Positions 1-5,816 of a stretch of DNA of 23,705 nucleotides are shown in pieces (position 1 is the stretch's first letter; each line of letters begins with the position of its first letter). Position numbers and translations under genes: made by a program. The notes beneath the pieces are model-generated. The model was given only the letters and a program-made list of their open reading frames with translations, searched no databases and was not told the DNA's origin. This stretch comes from CAYGZC01 sp964354225 (lineage in GTDB: Bacteria > Bacteroidota > Ignavibacteria > UBA10030 > SZUA-254), in contig CAYGZC010000231.1 of the NCBI GenBank assembly GCA_964354225.1, positions 1 through 23,705 of the forward strand, in the 5' to 3' direction.

Positions 1-1
1 A

Positions 2-1336
2 TCTATTGCTGATAAAATCATTATGGATCCTACAGGAAGCTTGACGCTTGAAGGTTACATTATGGGCAGAACATATTTAAAAGGAACTTTCGAAAAGTTG
101 GGTATCGGTTTTGACGAGCTGAGATTTTTTAAATATAAATCTGCTGTTGAGTCGTTCTCACGCGATAAGATGACGGACGCAGATAGAGAGCAGCGCCAAA
201 AACTTGTAGATGATTATTACAGGTTAGCTAAGACAGAAATATGTGAAGCGCGGAAAATTTCTGCCGAAAGATTCGATCAGTTCGTTAATGATATCGTTTT
301 CTTCAGTCCCGATTCAGCGATGAAAGAAGGATTGATTGACACAATCGGTAGGTGGGAAAAAGTTAAAGAAGTTGTGAAAAATTTAGAGAGTGAGGATAAA
401 TATTTCGTTGGTGCTGGATCATTGGAGAAATTTCAGCTTCCCTTTGATAACCGATGGGGAGAAAAACCGAAGATTGCAATTATCTATGCTCTTGGTGAAT
501 GTGCAATGGATGACGGCATAACTGCGCGCAAGCTTGTTAAAGATGTTGAGGCGGTTACGAACGATACTCGCGTGAAGGCGGTTGTTCTCCGTGTCGATTC
601 GCCAGGCGGCGATGGAATGGCATCGGATTATATTGCAGAGGCATTAAAAAAATGTAAGGAGAAGAAACCTGTCATCATATCTCAGGGATATGTGGCTGCA
701 TCCGGCGGTTATTGGCTCTCGATGTACGGTGATACGATTGTTGCCGCTCCGAATACAATCACCGGTTCGATTGGTGTTATCGCAGGTTGGGCTTATAACA
801 AAGGACTGAAAGACACGCTTGGAATGACAACGGATCACGTGAAAGTTGGTAAGCATGCCGATTTGGGATTTGGAATGATACTGCCGATTATTGGTGTTGG
901 ATTACCTGACCGAGATTTCACACCCGAAGAGCGCTCACGTCTTGAAACAGAAATCAAAACGATGTATAAAGAATTTGTTACAAAAGTTGCCTCAGGCAGA
1001 AAGAAACAATTTGATGATATTGAGCCGATTGCTCAGGGCAGAGTCTGGTCTGGTTATGATGGAAATGAAAATGGATTAGTTGATGTATTAGGTGGACTTG
1101 AAACAGCAATCAAAATTGCACGTGACCGAGCGGGGATTTCTCCAAAAGCAGATGTTGAAATCGTAGAGTTGCCTGAAAAAGGTTGGTTCGATATGAGTGG
1201 CTTCATGCCGAAGCTTCTGCCGTTTAGTGTAGAAGATGATCCGGTGTTAAAACATATTAAATTTCGATTGAAACACAACGGCGAGCCGATGCCGATAATG
1301 CCGATGGATGAGATGGAGATTTGGCAATATAAGTAG
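2..1336 (+). CDS. sppA: Signal peptide peptidase SppA, long (67K) type, 5' truncated by window edge
   Basis: Membrane-bound serine protease of family S49 that degrades signal peptides left after export. The frame is open to the window edge: codons before the first ATG (position 23) read SIADKII and continue a typical SppA stretch, so the true start lies upstream. Numbering from the ATG at 23, the general-base lysine is K39 in the FKYKS motif (equivalent to the N-terminal-domain Lys of E. coli SppA). The nucleophile is S227 in GYVAASGGYWLS, preceded by the VDSPGG motif near 191-196. Having Lys in the first half and Ser in the second identifies the long two-domain form rather than the short SppA36 form. 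The C-terminal SAGRxW-like region (GRVWSGYDGNENGLVD) is also present. The N-terminal membrane anchor is not in view. Ends with TAG at 1334-1336. Family assignment is firm; the cellular role is from family knowledge. Confidence 0.95.
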   Translation, partial: SIADKIIMDPTGSLTLEGYIMGRTYLKGTFEKLGIGFDELRFFKYKSAVESFSRDKMTDADREQRQKLVDDYYRLAKTEICEARKISAERFDQFVNDIVFFSPDSAMKEGLIDTIGRWEKVKEVVKNLESEDKYFVGAGSLEKFQLPFDNRWGEKPKIAIIYALGECAMDDGITARKLVKDVEAVTNDTRVKAVVLRVDSPGGDGMASDYIAEALKKCKEKKPVIISQGYVAASGGYWLSMYGDTIVAAPNTITGSIGVIAGWAYNKGLKDTLGMTTDHVKVGKHADLGFGMILPIIGVGLPDRDFTPEERSRLETEIKTMYKEFVTKVASGRKKQFDDIEPIAQGRVWSGYDGNENGLVDVLGGLETAIKIARDRAGISPKADVEIVELPEKGWFDMSGFMPKLLPFSVEDDPVLKHIKFRLKHNGEPMPIMPMDEMEIWQYK

Positions 1337-1398
1337 GTGAGGTCTGGAAGAATCGAGTGTCGAGGTGGGGTCGGTATGTATATTTCTGTTGGAATCTT

Positions 1399-1425
1399 TT
1401 CAACTAAACATGCACGAAAGTTGAA
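1399..1425 (+). terminator. Weak inverted repeat after sppA, possible terminator
   Basis: A 7-bp inverted repeat (TTCAACT at 1399-1405, AGTTGAA at 1419-1425) with a 13-base loop lies about 60 bases after the sppA stop. It is AT-rich and followed only by TTGTTT, so it would be a poor intrinsic terminator. The rest of 1337-1515 holds no gene. A TGTAAT-like -10 sits near 1470 but has no convincing -35. Confidence 0.2.
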
Positions 1426-1515
1426 TTGTTTAGAATGAATCGTACGGTAGTTAATAAGATTATCATAACATTTGTAATTTAAAATAATTCAATCACTAAC
1501 AAAAGGAAAAATACG

Positions 1516-2535
1516 ATGAAATCCACAATTGTTTTCTTTATCGGAGTTATTCTCTTTATGTATAGCATGGTGTTTGCACAAGAGGATGAATATAGTAGTG
1601 TGATAACGTTGTCAAACGGAACAAAAGTCATAGGAAAAATAACGGAGAATGTTCCCGGTGAACAAGTCACCATACAAACACGAAGTGGAAGTACCTATGT
1701 TTTTAAAACAATTGAAATACAAAGTATTACGGGATATAAAAAGGGAGGAGCAAGTCAACCTGCAAAAACAATAGATAATACCAAAGTAAATACCCAAGAA
1801 ATAGTTGCTCCTGTAAGAGATACTACTGCTGCAACTATCAACCGTAAATCTGAACCTAAGAAGGTCCGCGAAAAAAGAACCGACCGAACTATACCCACTC
1901 CATCCTATCAATATATCTCTGATACCGAGGATACTTTAAATGTGCGAATCAATATCGAGGGTGGTTATAGCTATCGTATGGCAAAGGTTGGAGAAAATAT
2001 TCCAAGCGATTTTAAAGACTACGTGGAAAAATTGAAAAGCGGATTTAATATCGCCGCTAATATTTCTTATTTCTTTAGTGAGGAATATGGTGCTTGTTTA
2101 AATTATTCTAGCTTTATGGCTTCCAATTCTATCGACGGGGTAGTTCTCTACGACAAAATAACTGGAAATATATTAGGCACCGGGAAAATGGAAGACAATA
2201 TTTCTATTTCCTTCTATGGAATAGGATTAGCGGCACGAAAAATATTCAGCGATGGTAATATTATATTCATTGGTAATTTTAACCTTGGTGTGGCATCATA
2301 TGTTAACGATGCTAAACTTATAAATATGCCATTTAAAATAGAAGGTTCAACATTTGGTTATTCGGGATTATTGGGCTTAGATTTTATGTTGAATAGAAAC
2401 TGGGCTTTAGGCTTTGGGATTTCATATTTAGGTGCCACATTGAAAGATGCTAAAGTAAATGGTGTCAGTGTCGATCTTGGGGAGGATAATTTATTCAGAC
2501 TCGATTTTAATGTTGGTGTGAAATATTATTTTTAA
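1516..2535 (+). CDS. Exported probable outer-membrane beta-barrel protein, C-terminus YYF
   Basis: Hypothetical envelope protein of 339 residues; I do not recognise a named family. Residues 1-21 form a signal peptide (MKSTIVFF... ending VFA before QED). Residues about 28-75 form a small beta-rich domain (TLSNGTKVIGKI, then alternating polar/hydrophobic strands). Next is a low-complexity linker rich in Thr, Lys and Arg (about 76-130). From about 140 to the end, alternating glycine/aromatic strands (INIEGGYSYR, AANISYFF, YGIGLAARKIF, FNLGVASYV, GLLGLDFML, FGISYLGATL, DFNVGVKYYF) look like an 8-stranded OmpW/opacity-type barrel. The last residue is Phe and the last three are Tyr-Tyr-Phe, the classic outer-membrane protein end recognised by BAM and by DegS-type PDZ domains. 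The start is supported by AAGGA at 1503-1507, 8 bases before the ATG. It lies directly upstream of a PDZ-containing sensor phosphatase. Confidence 0.75.
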   Translation: MKSTIVFFIGVILFMYSMVFAQEDEYSSVITLSNGTKVIGKITENVPGEQVTIQTRSGSTYVFKTIEIQSITGYKKGGASQPAKTIDNTKVNTQEIVAPVRDTTAATINRKSEPKKVREKRTDRTIPTPSYQYISDTEDTLNVRINIEGGYSYRMAKVGENIPSDFKDYVEKLKSGFNIAANISYFFSEEYGACLNYSSFMASNSIDGVVLYDKITGNILGTGKMEDNISISFYGIGLAARKIFSDGNIIFIGNFNLGVASYVNDAKLINMPFKIEGSTFGYSGLLGLDFMLNRNWALGFGISYLGATLKDAKVNGVSVDLGEDNLFRLDFNVGVKYYF

Positions 2536-2564
2536 AATAGCATAATAGAAAAAATAAAAATGTA

Positions 2565-2598
2565 GCTCCGTCAGTCCGAAGGACTCCTTTGGAGGAGC
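2565..2598. repeat. Compact palindromic element (two hairpins inside an outer stem)
   Basis: The outer arms GCTCC (2565-2569) and GGAGC (2594-2598) are complementary. Inside are AGTCC-GAA-GGACT (2573-2585) and the partly overlapping CTCC-TTT-GGAG (2584-2594). This dense nested symmetry in the 130-base spacer before the first phosphatase gene looks like a small REP-type interspersed repeat. No T-run follows it, so it is not an ordinary terminator. Whether it recurs in the genome cannot be seen here. Confidence 0.5.
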
Positions 2599-2612
2599 GA
2601 AACATAATCTGA

Positions 2613-2641
2613 TTGCAATTTATTTTCTTTATCCATATTAT
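2613..2641 (+). promoter_or_regulatory. Sigma-70-like promoter of the first PDZ-PP2C gene
   Basis: TTGCAA (2613-2618) and TATTAT (2636-2641) are separated by exactly 17 bases. Expected transcription start is near 2648, giving a leader of only about 18 bases before the ATG at 2666. That leader has no Shine-Dalgarno site. The promoter sits just downstream of the palindromic element and separates the phosphatase block from the barrel gene. Confidence 0.55.
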
Positions 2642-2665
2642 AGCATCCATGATAGATAATGAAAT

Positions 2666-5600
2666 ATGAATTCTTCAAAAGAAACAATATCGAAACGAAC
2701 GCTCGTCTTCCGCTATGTCATCCTCACTGTGATGACTCTTGGTCTCACGGCATTAGTGATTAGCTCCTTCTGGTATGTATATTCCTGGAAGAACTATATA
2801 TACTACCATCCCGGATTGTGGCTCAATATTAATAGCGACGGAGATTGGACCGATCTACCTAAAATTCGAAATACCGGATTATTGATTGTTACGAAGATAG
2901 ATTCACCAAGTGCAGCCGCCAAAGCTGGCATTCAATGCGGTGATACTCTTGTTGGAATAAATGGTATCAAATTGAAAGATAAGCCCAACTCGTATTTTAG
3001 CGCATTCGCTGGAGCAGAACCCGGTAAAGAAATTCATTTGGAGTTTTTGAAGAATGGCATCATCGTATACAAAAAACTTGTCCTTGAGAGAAATTATCAC
3101 GTTGATTTGCCGAAGGGGTATTTAGGAGTTACTTCTGGATGGACTAGTCCAGATACAACGCAGAAGTCAAAACTTCCTCAGCAAGCCCAATATATTTATA
3201 ACGTCGATCCAGGTATGCCTGCAGACTCGGCAGGAATTAAGCCCGGGGACATCATTCTAAGATTTGATAGAGTACAGCTATCAAATGCTTTCCATTTCTC
3301 ATATTTGATTGATGCGACACCTCCGGGTCGATTGATAGAACTTGAGATATTAAGAAAAGATTCTGTTTTTACTCTCCATGTAAAGGCTGGATCCAAAGAC
3401 CCTCATAGCAAATCGATTGCGGTAGTACGTGTCAGCGGTTCAGTCCAATACATGGTCTGGGCATACTACTTTCCCTGGACGCTCATCCTCATTTTGCTTC
3501 TCTTTGTTGGCGTACCGATCGGATTGATTAAACCGCGTGTAACCATCGCATTCGAATGTTCTGTAATGTTCCTTTGCTATGGTGCTGCGATATACGATGT
3601 TCCCCCCTTTTCCGCTGCCCTCCCGGAATGGGTGATGGTTGTTTTCATATGTTTTTCCAATCTATCCACCGGCATAGCTCTGCCGCTGACACTTCGTGTG
3701 TTTTCTGTCTTTCCGAACACTTCACGAATTGGAAAATTATTTTTGAAATGGCAGATGGTAATCTTCTGCCTATACATTCTTGCTGTCTTGTGGGGCTCTG
3801 CAGGTTTGTTTGCATATTACTACTCATGGAACGTGTCATGGCCGTGGTTGTACTTAATATTAGAAAATCAGGGTTGGATATATGCACCGTTTGTCATATT
3901 GTTGATTGCCCTGCTCGTTTCACAGCGCATCGAAACTCGTACCAAACCTCAAGAGAGACTAAAAATCATTGAGCTTGGCATGTTGCTTGGCATCATAAGT
4001 ATGGTTTTCATTGTTGTTGCCTTGTTGGGATTTCTTCCTGAGTCTTGGGGGCGTGGTTTTGGTTCTGTTATCTTATATGTTCTTGTTGTAACGTTCAGTT
4101 GCATCCCACTATCGTTTGCCTACGCTGTTTTATCTCGCAAGGTGTTCGGTATTAAGTTCATCATCCGTAAAGGTCTCCGATATCTCCTCTTATCAAAGGG
4201 TGCATTAATTGTTGAAGGTATAATTGTTTTTTTCATCGTCATTCAAATTCTCAGTTATGCCGGGACAGAGTTTCTCAATTCACCCACCGCTGTAGGCGGT
4301 GTAGCAGTTGCAAGCACGCTGGCAGTAATCGCATTCGTTGGAAGAGTCAACCGCAAACTTATGCCATCGATTGACCGCCGGTTCTTCCGTGAAGTGTTGG
4401 ATGTCCAAAAATTACTATTGGATTTAAATCAACAATTATCAGCTATCCGAGAGCGAGAGCAAATACTTCAGCAAACAGCAAATACTGTTCTTCGGGCACT
4501 TCATCCAGCAAGAGTTGTGATGCTCTTGAAACATGGGAAGTCTGATGAGTTCAGATGTGCATTAACACTCGAAAATGAGCGAGCGAAGCCAACAACACCC
4601 AGCCCAACCCGTCATTCCGAACCATGTCCTGATCCCGACGAAGTCGGGAGAAGGATCGATTCGGAATCTAATCCCAGCCGCTCTGCTCAGACCCTGAAAC
4701 AAGTTCAGGGTGACGCGGGAGTTGTCTGTATGCTAAAAACCGATGATACCATCATCAAACAGATGGAAGAAAAGAAAGGTTGGGTAATCGTAAATAGAGA
4801 AACGCTTGATCTTGAAAAGGATGAGGACAAGCGATTATCAGCGGTCAATTGTGAATTGTTTATTGGTCTGCGTGGAAGCTCAGGACTGATAGGAGTAATG
4901 GGACTCGGGGATAAACTCTCAGAAGAGCCATACAGTAAAGAGGATAGAGAGCTTCTTCTCACCGTTGCCCATGAGATGGGGATGGCGCTTGAAAATGCAG
5001 AGTTACTCGAAGTTGCAAAACGGGAAGCAGAGTTCTCTAAAGAGCTAGATATCGCCCGACAAGTTCAACAGAATCTCTTTCCAAAGCAATTGCCAACTCC
5101 ATCGGGTTGGGAATTCGCCGGTATCTGTGAACCAGCAAAAGCGGTCGGCGGAGATTACTACGATATCTTCGAAGCAATTTCAGGGAAAGTAGTTATAGCA
5201 TTAGGCGATGTATCGGGCAAAGGACTTGGTGCTTCGTTTGTAATGTCGGGTGTTCACAGCACAATTCGAACAAACACAGAAAAGTCAATCGATAATCCTG
5301 TTGGACTGATTAATGAGTTGAATAAATATCTACTTGGTTCAACATCAAAGAACATATTCGTTACTTTGTTTTTAGGAATCATTAATCTTGAAACCGGTCA
5401 AATGCAATACGTTAATTGTGGACACCCACCAGCGTTTATTGTTCGGAAAGAGAACAGTGAAATAGAGAAGCTCACACGCACTGGACTTGCACTCGGTATG
5501 ATGAACACTGTCCAGTTTATTCAAGGGACATCGACATTGAATGTGGGTGATTCGCTCATTGTCTATAGCGATGGCATAACCGAAGCGATGAATTCAAGAG

Positions 5601-5773
5601 AAGAAATGTACGAAGAGGAACGATTGACTCAGTTGCTCACTACAACTCGTGGATTAGACAGTTCACACATGATGGAAGCGATACTAAAATCAGTGAGCGA
5701 GTTTATTGGGCAAACGGAACAGTCGGATGATGTATCAATAATTGTAGCACGAAGGATATTGGAGACAGCATGA
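2666..5773 (+). CDS. Transmembrane sensor phosphatase: two PDZ, polytopic membrane domain, GAF-like, SpoIIE/RsbU-type PP2C
   Basis: Predicted to dephosphorylate a phospho-serine/threonine protein, in characterised relatives (RsbU, SpoIIE) a STAS anti-anti-sigma factor. In order (1035 aa): a basic N-terminus and TM helix 17-40; PDZ1 about 68-142 (GLLIVTKI, then AKAGIQCGDTLVGING); PDZ2 about 150-242 (ADSAGIKPGDIIL); about nine further TM helices from 263 to 560; a coiled signalling helix with DRRFFRE near 570-600; a GAF-like region about 600-780; and PP2C from about 795. Metal-binding aspartates are D830 (VGGDYYD), D848 (GDVSGKG), D969 (SDGITEA) and D1021/D1022. Basic loops flank the even-numbered helices on the inner side, so PDZ faces the periplasm and PP2C the cytoplasm. 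Residues about 641-686 derive from an inserted palindromic repeat. The stop overlaps an ATG (ATGA) starting a short remnant. Domain calls are firm; substrate and ligand are unknown. A paralogue lies at 12948-15728. Confidence 0.9.
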   Translation: MNSSKETISKRTLVFRYVILTVMTLGLTALVISSFWYVYSWKNYIYYHPGLWLNINSDGDWTDLPKIRNTGLLIVTKIDSPSAAAKAGIQCGDTLVGINGIKLKDKPNSYFSAFAGAEPGKEIHLEFLKNGIIVYKKLVLERNYHVDLPKGYLGVTSGWTSPDTTQKSKLPQQAQYIYNVDPGMPADSAGIKPGDIILRFDRVQLSNAFHFSYLIDATPPGRLIELEILRKDSVFTLHVKAGSKDPHSKSIAVVRVSGSVQYMVWAYYFPWTLILILLLFVGVPIGLIKPRVTIAFECSVMFLCYGAAIYDVPPFSAALPEWVMVVFICFSNLSTGIALPLTLRVFSVFPNTSRIGKLFLKWQMVIFCLYILAVLWGSAGLFAYYYSWNVSWPWLYLILENQGWIYAPFVILLIALLVSQRIETRTKPQERLKIIELGMLLGIISMVFIVVALLGFLPESWGRGFGSVILYVLVVTFSCIPLSFAYAVLSRKVFGIKFIIRKGLRYLLLSKGALIVEGIIVFFIVIQILSYAGTEFLNSPTAVGGVAVASTLAVIAFVGRVNRKLMPSIDRRFFREVLDVQKLLLDLNQQLSAIREREQILQQTANTVLRALHPARVVMLLKHGKSDEFRCALTLENERAKPTTPSPTRHSEPCPDPDEVGRRIDSESNPSRSAQTLKQVQGDAGVVCMLKTDDTIIKQMEEKKGWVIVNRETLDLEKDEDKRLSAVNCELFIGLRGSSGLIGVMGLGDKLSEEPYSKEDRELLLTVAHEMGMALENAELLEVAKREAEFSKELDIARQVQQNLFPKQLPTPSGWEFAGICEPAKAVGGDYYDIFEAISGKVVIALGDVSGKGLGASFVMSGVHSTIRTNTEKSIDNPVGLINELNKYLLGSTSKNIFVTLFLGIINLETGQMQYVNCGHPPAFIVRKENSEIEKLTRTGLALGMMNTVQFIQGTSTLNVGDSLIVYSDGITEAMNSREEMYEEERLTQLLTTTRGLDSSHMMEAILKSVSEFIGQTEQSDDVSIIVARRILETA
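4502..4582 (+). repeat. 81-bp tract nearly identical in both phosphatase genes (copy 1)
   Basis: Aligned by eye with 14505-14585, 76 of 81 bases match, including an uninterrupted run of about 32. Codons just upstream differ far more, including at silent positions. The tract encodes the conserved segment around VVMLLKHGKSDEF of the GAF-like domain and ends about 30 bases before the palindromic insertion. Recent gene conversion is the simplest reading. Confidence 0.6.
4611..4714. repeat. Palindromic repeat (REP/MITE-like) inserted in frame in the phosphatase
   Basis: A 104-base element bounded by GTCA (4611-4614) and TGAC (4711-4714). It contains three nested or adjacent stems: ATTCCGAA (4614-4621) with TTCGGAAT (4660-4667); inside it CCCGAC-GAA-GTCGGG (4634-4648); and ACCCTGAA (4691-4698) with TTCAGGGT (4704-4711). 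Its translation (DPDEVGRR, TLKQVQGD) has the composition of spurious peptides produced by dispersed short repeats in many bacterial genomes, and nothing matches it in the paralogue. The reading frame stays open through it, so it adds about 35-45 residues to a linker of the GAF-like domain. Confidence 0.8.
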
Positions 5774-5799
5774 ATCCTTCAAAAGAAAAATTATCTTAA
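5770..5799 (+). pseudogene. Nine-codon remnant resembling the start of a PDZ-PP2C gene
   Basis: An ATG overlapping the stop of the first phosphatase (ATGA at 5770-5773) opens a reading frame MNPSKEKLS ending in TAA. The first phosphatase itself begins MNSSKETISK, and about the first 18 bases match except one. After TAA the homology is lost and the Shine-Dalgarno of the propeller gene begins. This looks like the stub of a further tandem phosphatase copy, deleted or displaced when the propeller genes arrived. The match is short, so chance or a coupling mini-ORF remains possible. Confidence 0.4.
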
Positions 5800-5802
5800 A
5801 GA

Positions 5803-5807
5803 AAGGA
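5803..5807 (+). promoter_or_regulatory. Ribosome binding site that decides the start of propeller gene 1
   Basis: AAGGA lies immediately against an in-frame ATG at 5808 but 9 bases before the ATG at 5817. Only the second has workable spacing, and it leaves a cleaner signal peptide starting MRRRYF. The same geometry recurs before the paralogue. Confidence 0.65.
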
Positions 5808-5816
5808 ATGTGTACC

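Noticed and set aside
644..856. Minus-strand ORF inside sppA
   Set aside because: Shadow of a well-supported gene, with no promoter, RBS or recognisable motif. The same applies to the other minus-strand and out-of-frame ORFs, such as 1612-1911, 6408-6710, 8118-8435, 11391-11594, 16560-16892 and 17184-17480.
2565..2598. Terminator of the barrel gene
   Set aside because: The stems are GC-containing but are followed by GAAACATAATC with no T-run, so a repeat element is the better description.
3556..3972. 138-aa plus-strand ORF rich in Cys and His
   Set aside because: It lies in a second frame of the phosphatase membrane region. Its Cys/His/Ser composition is what frame-shifted hydrophobic codons give, and there is no independent start signal.
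5808..5816. ATG at 5808 as start of propeller gene 1
   Set aside because: It abuts the Shine-Dalgarno with no spacing. The ATG at 5817 has 9 bases and the same arrangement recurs in the paralogue at 8620.
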